Below are positions 1 through 7,754 of a DNA stretch of 64,000 bases, piece by piece (position 1 is the stretch's first letter; the number at the start of each line of letters is the position of its first letter). The notes beneath the pieces are model-generated. The model was not told the origin of the DNA. It made no database searches and worked only from the letters and a program-made list of their open reading frames with translations. Position numbers and translations under genes: made by a program. This DNA comes from Pontivivens ytuae (GTDB lineage Bacteria; Pseudomonadota; Alphaproteobacteria; Rhodobacterales; Rhodobacteraceae), in the NCBI RefSeq assembly GCF_015679265.1, contig NZ_CP064942.1, forward strand, positions 372,001 through 436,000, read 5' to 3'.

Positions 1-1
1 G

Positions 2-70
2 CGCGCCCAATCCAAGGTCAGCCAATTCGTCGGCGCGACCGTGAAGGACGGAACAGATCCCGGCAAATAG
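2..70 (+). CDS. C-terminal end of an unidentified protein (partial)
   Basis: An open frame enters from the left edge and ends at a TAG at 68-70, giving a 22-residue tail that ends KDGTDPGK. Residue composition looks protein-like, but the piece is too short to assign a family. It would converge with the regulator that ends at 158. It may be the end of a real gene or a chance open frame. Confidence 0.35.
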   Translation, partial: RAQSKVSQFVGATVKDGTDPGK

Positions 71-157
71 ACAATTGTTTCAACGCTGTCATGCGGCGCG
101 GGGCGCCGTGTTTGTCCTTCGTGCGGAACGTCGAAGCCCAATCAAGAGCGAAACCAA

Positions 158-946
158 CTACGGCATGCCCACGAACTTGCGCATCGCGGTTCGGAAGCCA
201 TGGCCGGGCGTGAAACCCACGGCACGAGCCGCCGTGCCACGAGGAACCCCCGCCCTGATCAAGCCAGCCGCGCGGTTCATTCGCCAAGCCGTCTGATACT
301 GGTGTGGGCTCAGGCCGGTCGTCAGGCGAAACGCTCTCTGGAAGTGTGTCGGGCTGATATGAGCAACGGCGGCCAGCTCCGAAAGCGTCACGCGCTTCGC
401 AATGTTCGCGTGAAGATACTCCTGAACTCGCGAAAGCTGTTTGCGGTCCAGGCGATGGTCGTTGATCCGTGGACGCCGCGCGCCGAACATCTCGATCATC
501 GTGTATCTGAGGGCGCCGCGCCCGAGCTCTTCCAGTTCGAGCGAAGACATCTCCCAGCCACCGCGACCTGCCGCGCGCAGCCGCAATGCCAGTGCCGTCA
601 AGACGGGTTCCTGCTCGTTCCAGACATCGCCCAGATCGACGGCTCTCTCTGCCCGCAGTTCGTCAGCGATCTCGAGCCGAAGACGATCGGAGATCGTGAT
701 CGCGGCACACTCGGCCGGGGCATCAAGGCTGACCCAGTGGATCCTCTCCGCACCATTCGCACCGCCCGTGAAGGCACCGAGGCTGCGGGCTTCGGTCCGA
801 CCCTCGATCTCGACCAGGGCCTCGGTCCCGGAGAAGTTGAAGCCGATGCTGTAGGCCTCGGACACCGAGGGAGCGATATGCTGTGTCGGCGGCGGCACCA
901 CGCCCCAAAAAGCGCGCAGCTCGTTGGTCTCGATGGTCCACGTCAT
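158..946 (-). CDS. AraC family transcriptional regulator
   Basis: Cytoplasmic DNA-binding regulator of about 262 residues. The C-terminal third carries the double helix-turn-helix of the family: ELAAVAHISPTHFQRAFR in the first HTH and a second, weaker copy ending RTAMRKFVGMP. The N-terminal part has no family I can name and is presumably the effector or dimerisation domain. The start is placed at the ATG giving MTWTIETNE; a longer version starting at 973 is possible. The protein stops where the final helix of most AraC proteins goes on for several more residues, so the C-terminus is slightly short. It is divergent from the two Tat-exported SDR genes, and the gap between them holds a perfect 19-bp inverted repeat. 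It probably controls them, which is inference from position. Confidence 0.85.
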   Translation of the reverse strand: MTWTIETNELRAFWGVVPPPTQHIAPSVSEAYSIGFNFSGTEALVEIEGRTEARSLGAFTGGANGAERIHWVSLDAPAECAAITISDRLRLEIADELRAERAVDLGDVWNEQEPVLTALALRLRAAGRGGWEMSSLELEELGRGALRYTMIEMFGARRPRINDHRLDRKQLSRVQEYLHANIAKRVTLSELAAVAHISPTHFQRAFRLTTGLSPHQYQTAWRMNRAAGLIRAGVPRGTAARAVGFTPGHGFRTAMRKFVGMP

Positions 947-985
947 GCCGCGATCATAGGGGGTCTCCCGCAAATCGCACGACGT

Positions 986-1094
986 CGGCCGTCCCGATCT
1001 TGCGTATTTTCAATCACTTTCGCTGGCCGGAGATGAAGCAAATCAATCGTCTACGCCGCCAACAAACCAGGACGCCGCAAGATCGGGACGGCCG
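986..1094. repeat. Perfect 19-bp inverted repeat, 71-bp spacer, in a divergent promoter region
   Basis: CGGCCGTCCCGATCTTGCG at 986-1004 is repeated as its exact reverse complement at 1076-1094. The centres are 90 bp apart. The repeat lies between the AraC-type regulator and the first SDR gene. It could be paired operators for a looping regulator, or terminal repeats of a tiny element. Confidence 0.9.
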
Positions 1095-1178
1095 CGCCTG
1101 TTTTCGTCTGAAACTGCCCCAGCTCGCCCACTAATTGATTGATAGAACATGAGTTAGCGAGACATGGAGCCGAGACCC

Positions 1179-2147
1179 GTGACCGACGAAACTCGCCAAG
1201 AACCCTCAATCAACCCGACGCGGCGCAGTCTTGTCGCGGGCGGCGCGGCGGGTCTGGCCGCTGCCATGACGGCCAGCGCCGCCACTGCGCAGACCTCAAC
1301 CCCGCCCGCGCGCTTCGCCGGGCGTCACGTGCTGATCACGGGTGCCACGTCCGGTATTGGAGAGGTCACCGCGCGCGCCTTTGCCGCCGAGGGTGCCCGG
1401 GTCTCCTTCAACGGTCGCAGGGCGGAACTGGGCGAGCGTATCGCGGCCGAGATCAACGAGGATCCAGCCGTTCAGGCCGCCGGTGGCGGCGCGCTCTACG
1501 TGCAATCGGACGTGCGCGACGAGCAGCAGATCATCGACTTCGTGCGGGCGGCCATCGATGCGCACGGTCCGCTGCACATCGCCTTCAACAATGCCGGCGT
1601 CGTGTTCGGGAACGGGTCGCTTACGGGCAACGCGCCGATGGCCGATATCGACGTGGCGGACTTCGACGACGTCTGGGCCACCAACACGCGCGGGCTCTTC
1701 CTGTCCATGAAGCATGAGATCCCGCGGATGCTGGAGAACCCGCCCTGGGGCGCTCGCGGTCTGCGCGGGGTAATCGTGAACAACTCCTCCGTCAGCGCCC
1801 ATGGCGGCTTTCCGACGATCACGCCCTATTCGACGTCCAAGCACGGTGTGCTCGGCCTCACCCGTGGCGGCGCCATGGACTATGGCGGGCTGGGCTTACG
1901 CATCCTGGGCATCGCACCCGGCGGCGTCGACACTCCCATGCGCCGTGCGTCGATCGAGGCGCAGGGCCGCGATCCGGACGAGGCGCAGGCCCCCAATCTG
2001 ATGCACCGGACCAATACGTCGCAGGAGATGGCGGAGATCGTGATGTTCCTCGCCACCGACGCGGCCTCCGCGCTCAACGGCGTCGATCTCGACGTGACCG
2101 GCGGGATGCTGACCGGCCCCTTCGCGCCGCCCAACCGCAACAGCTGA
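1179..2147 (+). CDS. Short-chain dehydrogenase/reductase with Tat signal peptide
   Basis: NAD(P)-dependent oxidoreductase of the classical SDR family; substrate unknown. The N-terminus has a twin-arginine motif (TRRSLVAGG) followed by an Ala-rich hydrophobic stretch ending near TAQ, so export of the folded enzyme is expected. Then come the Rossmann motif TGATSGIG, NNAG, the catalytic Ser in NNSS and the Tyr/Lys of YSTSK. The GTG at 1179 is preferred over the ATG at 1164: it has GGAG about 9 bases upstream, and it gives an N-terminus (MTDET) identical to that of the next gene. The downstream gene is a second Tat-tagged SDR 38 bases away, so the two look like one transcript. A Tat signal on an SDR is unusual, because cofactor must be bound before export. 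Confidence 0.85.
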   Translation: MTDETRQEPSINPTRRSLVAGGAAGLAAAMTASAATAQTSTPPARFAGRHVLITGATSGIGEVTARAFAAEGARVSFNGRRAELGERIAAEINEDPAVQAAGGGALYVQSDVRDEQQIIDFVRAAIDAHGPLHIAFNNAGVVFGNGSLTGNAPMADIDVADFDDVWATNTRGLFLSMKHEIPRMLENPPWGARGLRGVIVNNSSVSAHGGFPTITPYSTSKHGVLGLTRGGAMDYGGLGLRILGIAPGGVDTPMRRASIEAQGRDPDEAQAPNLMHRTNTSQEMAEIVMFLATDAASALNGVDLDVTGGMLTGPFAPPNRNS

Positions 2148-2185
2148 TCCCCCACCCTCGAGCTGAAGATGACCGGAGACATCCC

Positions 2186-3109
2186 ATGACCGACGAGACC
2201 GACCCAACCCGCCGCGCGCTCCTGACAACTGGCACCGTCGCGGCTGCCGCAGCGGGCCTTGGGGCCACCGCTGCGCGCGCTCAGGGGGCCGCGCCAGAAG
2301 GTGAACTGGCGGGGCGCACCGCGCTTGTGACCGGTGCTGCGCGCGCCATCGGCCGGGCGACGGCTGTTGCGCTGGCAGAGGCGGGCGCCGACGTCGCGCT
2401 CCTCGACATCGCCGATCCGGACGCGATCGACGGGCTCGCCTATCCGCTCGCCTCGCAAGCCGATCTGGACGAGGCTGTGGCCGCGGTGGAGGCCACGGGG
2501 CGGCGCGCCTTGCCCATCGTCGCCGACGTCCGATCCTACGAGGCCAATCGCGATGCCGTGGCACAAGCGGAGGCGACCTTCGGCCGACCGCTCGACATCT
2601 TCGTGGCGAATGCGGCACTCGTGCCAGCCGCCTCGCTGGACCAGATGACGGACGCACAGTGGCGCGACTGCATCGACGTGAACCTGACGGGTGTCGCCAA
2701 CGGCATGCGGGCCGCGCTGCCGGGCATGGCGGAGCGTGGCTCGGGCCGCTTCCTCGCAACCTCGTCCACGGGCGGTCGGCACGGCATGGGCGGTCGCGCG
2801 CACTACGCGGCGTCCAAATGGGGCCTCATCGGCCTAATCAAGTCGGCAGCGATGGAGTATGGCCCCTCGAATGTCACGGTGAACGCCGTCTCGCCCACGG
2901 CAGTCGAATCCGTTCGGATGCCGCAGGGTGAGGCGCTCGAACGGGCGGCGGAGTACCTGACGACCCACTACAATACGATGCCGATCGCCTTCCTCCCGCC
3001 CGAGGCAATCGCGGACAGCTTCGTGTTCCTCGCCTCCGATCGCGCCCAATACATCACTGGCGAGATCGTCGAGGTTGCAGCGGGCGCGAACGCGCGCTTC
3101 ACGGCGTGA
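2186..3109 (+). CDS. Second short-chain dehydrogenase/reductase with Tat signal peptide
   Basis: A 307-residue SDR with its own twin-arginine signal (TRRALLTTG, then an Ala-rich stretch ending ARAQ). It has a strong ribosome site (GGAG) before the ATG. The cofactor motif is TGAARAIG, with Ala in place of the middle Gly. The usual NNAG is degraded to VANAA. The active-site Tyr/Lys (YAASK) and upstream Ser are present. An acidic residue after the second strand (LLDIAD) suggests NAD rather than NADP. It follows the first Tat-SDR closely and probably shares its promoter. The two proteins differ clearly in sequence, so they are not a recent duplication. They may act in turn on one substrate or form a heteromer; both ideas are inference. 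Confidence 0.85.
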   Translation: MTDETDPTRRALLTTGTVAAAAAGLGATAARAQGAAPEGELAGRTALVTGAARAIGRATAVALAEAGADVALLDIADPDAIDGLAYPLASQADLDEAVAAVEATGRRALPIVADVRSYEANRDAVAQAEATFGRPLDIFVANAALVPAASLDQMTDAQWRDCIDVNLTGVANGMRAALPGMAERGSGRFLATSSTGGRHGMGGRAHYAASKWGLIGLIKSAAMEYGPSNVTVNAVSPTAVESVRMPQGEALERAAEYLTTHYNTMPIAFLPPEAIADSFVFLASDRAQYITGEIVEVAAGANARFTA

Positions 3110-3313
3110 TCGCCAAAGTTCGCCGGCGCTAGAGTTGAGACAGAGGAGATGCAAAAGGACCCGTAGGGAGCGCGATCCCGTCGACACGACGCGCTGAGAG
3201 ACAGTCCGTCATGGCCGCGATTTCGGACATCTCGATCGACTAGAGCGCCTCCCCAACGTCCGGATCGACGTGACCGGATGAATGGCCCGCTGGCTCTGAC
3301 CCGTCGGCTCACA

Positions 3314-4063
3314 TCAAAATGGCGTGGCGAAGGATCGGCTTTCTCTCCCCTCGCTTTTGCGCCGTTCTTCTTCCGCGGCGATGGCGGCATCGAGAGGGGT
3401 TCGGTCGGTTTGTCCGGAGAAGTTGGCGCGGCTCGGCATGGCCTCGGCGAAGTGTAGATACCGCTCCTGTGCCACGTCGTAGAGCCGCCGGAGCTCGGGC
3501 AGCGGGTCGGGGTGATCGTCCGCGCGCAGGTCGAGCCACGGGAAATCCTCGGTCCGGTGAATGCGCAGCGCGGCCGACTGCTTGCCGCGCTTGTCTCCGC
3601 CCGCGGCTTCTCCGGCCTCCATGGCGGTCATCAACCGTACGGCGAAGGGCAGGTCCGGGTTCGCGTCGTAAGCGGCGAGGGTCTGCCGGATGACGTCCTC
3701 GCCCGCCAGCATGTTCCCGGCGACCGACACGCCGTCGCCGGCAAGGTGACCGCACCAGTCGACGCAGTCCGCGCCCGTGTGAGCCGCGATGCGCCCCGAG
3801 GCGTCGATCATGTGCGCCTGCCGCTGGGCCTGACCTCGGTCTCGCGAGACGAGATCGGCGAGGACGTCGGACGGTGCTTCGCCTTGTGCCATGCGCTCGG
3901 CAGCTTCGATCCCCCAGAGCGGGTTGACGAAGGCCTGCGTGGCAACGGCGCATTTTCCGCCCCGGATATGCGGAACGAGGGCGCCGGCGGCGAAGAACCG
4001 GGATGCGACGGCAACGCCAAGCTGGCCGGTCGGCTGATCAAGAGCGACGATCGAGTAGGTCAT
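3314..4063 (-). CDS. DUF1028 family protein (Ntn-hydrolase-like)
   Basis: A 249-residue protein beginning MTYSIVALDQPTGQLGVAVAS, the typical DUF1028 opening. The family is related to N-terminal-nucleophile hydrolases, and its reaction is not established. The body holds the conserved VNPLWGIEA and NMLAGEDV stretches. No signal peptide is seen, so it should be cytoplasmic. It is the last gene of the peptide-import operon, 11 bases after gamma-glutamyltransferase, which suggests that it acts on the same imported compound. The ATG at 4063 is used because earlier in-frame codons overlap the upstream gene and do not read like this family. The distal C-terminal region (about 200-249) is charged and less conserved. 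Confidence 0.85.
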   Translation of the reverse strand: MTYSIVALDQPTGQLGVAVASRFFAAGALVPHIRGGKCAVATQAFVNPLWGIEAAERMAQGEAPSDVLADLVSRDRGQAQRQAHMIDASGRIAAHTGADCVDWCGHLAGDGVSVAGNMLAGEDVIRQTLAAYDANPDLPFAVRLMTAMEAGEAAGGDKRGKQSAALRIHRTEDFPWLDLRADDHPDPLPELRRLYDVAQERYLHFAEAMPSRANFSGQTDRTPLDAAIAAEEERRKSEGRESRSFATPF

Positions 4064-4074
4064 GTCGCCCTCCC

Positions 4075-5865
4075 TTATCGTCCGACCGCATAGGCCTGCA
4101 TGAGGCGCGGCGTTGCCCCCGCCCGCACCATGCCTTCCTTCGACCGGGAGGCCGCGGTGAGGCGTCCCACCGTCCAGGCATCGGCGACCTCGATATCGTG
4201 ACCCCGGTCGCGCAGATCCTCGATGACGTCGTCGCCGAAGGACCGCTCCAGCATGAGGTGTCCGGGCCGCGTCCCTCGCGGGTAGAACGACGCCTGGAAG
4301 TGCCCGGTGTGGAAGAGAGGGCAGTCGATCGCTTCCTGCAGGTTCAGGTCCCCATGAACCAGTCGTAGGAGTTGGATCAACTGCCACTGGTCCTGCTGAT
4401 CGCCCCCCGGTGTGCCGAAGGCGTGCTGCGTGCCGTCCGGCGCCTCGGCCATGGAGGGCGAGAGCGTCGTGCGCGGCCGCCGCCCCGGGGCGAGCGACGT
4501 CGGCAACCCTTCATCGAGCCAGAACATCTGCGCGCGCGAATTGAGCGGCATCCCGAGGCCGGGCACGACCGGCGAGGACTGCAGCCAGCCGCCCGAGGGC
4601 GTCGCGGAGACAGAGTTGCCCCACTGGTCGATCACGTCGATATGGACCGTGTCGCCTCGCCGCTCGGTGAGGTGGGCCATGGTCGGTTCCCCGGCACCGA
4701 CACCGGGCCCGGTCGCGTGTTTCGCGGCGGCCCGTGCGATCGCCGCATCGGCCCACTTCTCGAAACCCTCGATCCGTCCCGGGCGCTGATCGAGCGAAGC
4801 TGTAGGTCCGATGAGGTCACGGCGACCTTCCGCGTAGTCACGCGACAGCAGCGTATCGACCGGAATGTCGGTGTGGGCGGGGTCGCCGTAGTAAGCCTCC
4901 CGATCGGCGAAGGACAGCTTCATCGTCTCGGTGACCTTATGGACGAAGTCCGCGCCGTTCGGATCCATCGACGCGATGCCGCTTCCCTCCAGCGTTCGGA
5001 GGGACTGCAGGAGGGTCGGCCCCTGGCTCCAGATACCGGCCTTCCAGACCGTCCAGCCGTGGTAGTCGACGCTGAGCGGGTCCTCGTAGGTCGCTTCCCA
5101 GGAGGCAAGGTCCTGACCGCTGAGCACGCCTTTCCGGTGCCCCCCTTCGGCGTCCATCACGCACGCATCGCGCATCCAGGTGTCGATGGCCTCAGCAATG
5201 AACCCTTCGCGGAAGGTGCGCCGCGCCGCCTCGATCTGCGCCTCGCGGCCACTCGCGGTTTCCGCTTCGGCGAGCAGTCGCTCCCACGTGTCGGCGAGGG
5301 CTGGGTTTCTGAACAGGCTGTTTGCCTCGGGGGCCGCACCGTTGGGGAGCCACGTCTCATGGGATGTCGGCCATTCGTCGCGGAAGAAGTCGGCGAGGCC
5401 CGCGATGGTGGCGGCGACGCGCGGCAAGATCGGGTGGCCGTGGCGCGCATAGTAGATGGTGGGCTCCAACACCTCTCGCAGCGGCAGTCGACCGTGATCG
5501 CGCAGCATCAGCATCCAGGCGTCGAATGCACCGGGGATGACGGTCGCCAGCAGCCCCGATCCCGGGATCACGTCGAGACCTTCCGAGCGGTAGTGTTCGA
5601 TGGTTGCCCCGGCGGGCGCCACGCCCTGCCCGCAGATGACGCGCGGGGCGTCTTCGCCTGCGAGCCGGATCAGGGCGGGCATGTCCCCGAGCGGGCCGTT
5701 CAGATGCGGCTCGACCACGTGCAGCACGAAGCCCATCCCGGCGGCGGCGTCGAACGCCGAACCGCCCTGTTCGAGAAGTTTCATGCCCACGGCAGACGCG
5801 ATCCAGTGGGTCGAGGCGCAGACTCCGAATGTGCCTCTGATCTCCGGTCGAGTGGTGAAGGTCAT
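4075..5865 (-). CDS. ggt: Gamma-glutamyltransferase / glutathione hydrolase family
   Basis: A 596-residue Ntn hydrolase that matures by self-cleavage into two subunits and removes gamma-glutamyl groups from peptides such as glutathione. The processing site and nucleophile appear to be Thr406 (GDTVHIDVID), where the family usually shows TTH. The small-subunit glycine motif is present in altered form (GTPGGDQQ). There is no signal peptide, unlike the periplasmic E. coli enzyme, so it probably works in the cytoplasm on imported substrate. It lies 13 bases after dppC and 11 before the DUF1028 gene, inside the peptide-transport operon. Its exact substrate is unknown: proteins of this family next to Dpp-type transporters may act on gamma-glutamyl compounds other than glutathione. 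Confidence 0.9.
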   Translation of the reverse strand: MTFTTRPEIRGTFGVCASTHWIASAVGMKLLEQGGSAFDAAAGMGFVLHVVEPHLNGPLGDMPALIRLAGEDAPRVICGQGVAPAGATIEHYRSEGLDVIPGSGLLATVIPGAFDAWMLMLRDHGRLPLREVLEPTIYYARHGHPILPRVAATIAGLADFFRDEWPTSHETWLPNGAAPEANSLFRNPALADTWERLLAEAETASGREAQIEAARRTFREGFIAEAIDTWMRDACVMDAEGGHRKGVLSGQDLASWEATYEDPLSVDYHGWTVWKAGIWSQGPTLLQSLRTLEGSGIASMDPNGADFVHKVTETMKLSFADREAYYGDPAHTDIPVDTLLSRDYAEGRRDLIGPTASLDQRPGRIEGFEKWADAAIARAAAKHATGPGVGAGEPTMAHLTERRGDTVHIDVIDQWGNSVSATPSGGWLQSSPVVPGLGMPLNSRAQMFWLDEGLPTSLAPGRRPRTTLSPSMAEAPDGTQHAFGTPGGDQQDQWQLIQLLRLVHGDLNLQEAIDCPLFHTGHFQASFYPRGTRPGHLMLERSFGDDVIEDLRDRGHDIEVADAWTVGRLTAASRSKEGMVRAGATPRLMQAYAVGR

Positions 5866-5878
5866 GGGACGTCCTGTT

Positions 5879-6763
5879 CTAGGTGTCGCGGGGGTCGAGC
5901 GCGTCGCGCAGCCCGTCCCCCAGAAGGTTGAAGCCGAGCACGACGAGGAAGATCGCAATGCCGGGGTAGAGCGCCATCCACGGCGCCTGTTCGAGGAAGT
6001 TCTTGGCGATGTTCAGCATCGAGCCCCAGGACGGGGCCGGCGGCTGCTGACCCAGCCCCAGGAAACTGAGCGAAGCTTCCGCGATGATGGCCGTCGCGAT
6101 CGTCAGCGTCGCCTGGATGAGGATGGGCGGGAAAATGTTCGGCAGGATGTAGCGCCAGATCAGCGCGACATGTCCCACGCCCACCGCGCGGGCGCTTTCC
6201 ACGTAGTCCTCCGTCATCACCGACATGGTCTGGCCGCGCGACAGGCGAATGAAGATCGGCATCGCCGACACGCCGATGGCGATCATGGCATTCGTCAGCG
6301 ACGGTCCCAGAAATGCGGCCAGGGCAATCGCCAGGATCAGGAAGGGCGCGGCGAGCAGGGCTTCGGTGACACGGCTGATTACCGCGTCGGTCCAGCCCCG
6401 GCAGTAGCCTGCGAGAACACCCAGGGGAACGCCCAGCGCAACGGCGATGAGGACGGAGACCACCCCCGCCAGCAGGGAGGCCTGCGCCCCCCAGATCATC
6501 CGCGACAGCACATCGCGGCCGATCTCGTCCGTGCCGAACGGGTGCTCGGCGCTTGGCGCCTTGCGGACGGCGGACCAGTCGGTCTCCGCCGGTCCCGGCA
6601 CGGGCAGAACCGGCGCCAAAAGCGCGACGGTCACGAAGAAGAAGACGATGATCCCACCCAGCAGGGCAGACGGGCTCTTGCGGAACTTCGCCCAGGCCCG
6701 GCTCCGCCGCTTTGGAAGGACAGGGTCCGACGCGGCGGATGGGGGATCGGCGACGGCGGTCAT
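5879..6763 (-). CDS. dppC: Peptide/nickel-type ABC transporter permease, DppC family
   Basis: Inner-membrane permease of about 294 residues. A charged cytoplasmic N-terminus is followed by a first membrane segment (about 33-53), the DppC signature GTDEIGRDVLSR near residue 75, and the BPD_transp_1 core with the EAA loop (ESARAVGVGHVALIWRYILP). It should pair with DppB to form the channel for a di- or oligopeptide-like substrate. Its ATG overlaps the dppB stop codon (ATGA), which implies coupled translation. Confidence 0.93.
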   Translation of the reverse strand: MTAVADPPSAASDPVLPKRRSRAWAKFRKSPSALLGGIIVFFFVTVALLAPVLPVPGPAETDWSAVRKAPSAEHPFGTDEIGRDVLSRMIWGAQASLLAGVVSVLIAVALGVPLGVLAGYCRGWTDAVISRVTEALLAAPFLILAIALAAFLGPSLTNAMIAIGVSAMPIFIRLSRGQTMSVMTEDYVESARAVGVGHVALIWRYILPNIFPPILIQATLTIATAIIAEASLSFLGLGQQPPAPSWGSMLNIAKNFLEQAPWMALYPGIAIFLVVLGFNLLGDGLRDALDPRDT

Positions 6764-7704
6764 GCGTCCCTCATGCGCGGGTTGAGAACGCGGTAGGCAG
6801 CGTCCGCGAGAATGTTCATGAAGATGAAGGCGATGCCGGTGCACAGCACGATGCCCTGCACGACGGCGTAATCGCGGTTGAAGACCGCATCGACCACCAG
6901 CTTTCCGAAGCCCGGGATGGTGAAGATCTGCTCTGTCAGGACGGCCCCTGCGAGAAGCTCGCCGAACAAGAGCGTGGTCACCGTGACGACCGGCACCAGC
7001 GCGTTGCGAAGGGCGTGCTTCACGAGAACGGTCCGCTCCCGCAGCCCCTTCGCCCGCGCGGTCCGCACGTAATCCGACTGCAGCACGCTCAACATGGCGG
7101 AGCGGGTGTGCCGCATCAGCGTCGCGGCAATCGCGGTGCCCAGCACGAAGGCAGGCATCAACATAGTCCGGATCGATTGCAGGGGATCTTCGGAGAGTGG
7201 CTGATACCCGGAGGCCGGAAGCCATCCCAGTTGCACCGACACCAGCAGGATCAGCATGATCCCCAGCCAGAAATTCGGAACCGATAGCCCCGACAACGCG
7301 ATCAGGTTGGCGAGCCAGTCGATCCAGGTCCCCTTCTTGTAAGCCGAAATCACGCCCGCCGGGATCCCGATGGCCATGGCGATGATCAGGGCCATCACCG
7401 CGAGCTGAATGGTGACGGGCAGCTTCTCACCAATCAGCTCCAGCACGGGCTGATTGGTGCGCAGGGATATCCCCAGATCACCGCGCAGCGCGTTGCCCGC
7501 CCAGGCGACATACTGGACGGGAATCGGGTCGTTCAGCCGGTACTTCTCCCGCAACGCCTCGATAAGCTCCGGGTCACGCTCCTCACCCGCCATGACGAGC
7601 ACGGGGTCGCCCGGCAGCAGTTTCTGCAGGGAGAACACGAAAATCGAGATCAGGACGATCGTCGGGATCGCGATCAGAAAGCGGCGGACCAGAAAGCCAA
7701 GCAT
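6760..7704 (-). CDS. dppB: Peptide/nickel-type ABC transporter permease, DppB family
   Basis: A 314-residue inner-membrane permease that opens with the family hallmark RRFLIAIPTIVLIS and a first membrane helix. The periplasmic part includes LPGDP and DLGISLRTNQPV, and the EAA loop reads RTARAKGLRERTVLVKHALRNAL. It ends in the cytoplasm with LNPRMRDA, typical of DppB/OppB. It sits between the binding-protein gene and dppC, overlapping the latter by 4 bases. The ribosome site GGAG lies just upstream of the ATG. The 50-base gap to dppA holds a GC-rich hairpin that may lower expression relative to the binding protein. Confidence 0.93.
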   Translation of the reverse strand: MLGFLVRRFLIAIPTIVLISIFVFSLQKLLPGDPVLVMAGEERDPELIEALREKYRLNDPIPVQYVAWAGNALRGDLGISLRTNQPVLELIGEKLPVTIQLAVMALIIAMAIGIPAGVISAYKKGTWIDWLANLIALSGLSVPNFWLGIMLILLVSVQLGWLPASGYQPLSEDPLQSIRTMLMPAFVLGTAIAATLMRHTRSAMLSVLQSDYVRTARAKGLRERTVLVKHALRNALVPVVTVTTLLFGELLAGAVLTEQIFTIPGFGKLVVDAVFNRDYAVVQGIVLCTGIAFIFMNILADAAYRVLNPRMRDA

Positions 7705-7722
7705 GTCCGGATCTCCTGATGG

Positions 7723-7744
7723 GGCCCGGCCAGGCGGCCGGGCC
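7723..7744 (-). promoter_or_regulatory. Intercistronic hairpin between dppA and dppB
   Basis: GGCCCGGCC, a 4-base loop, then GGCCGGGCC form a perfect 9-bp stem in the gap between the binding-protein and permease genes. No T-run follows on the minus strand. Hairpins here often protect the upstream mRNA, so that binding protein is made in excess; that role is inferred. Confidence 0.7.
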
Positions 7745-7754
7745 GGAAACTCGA

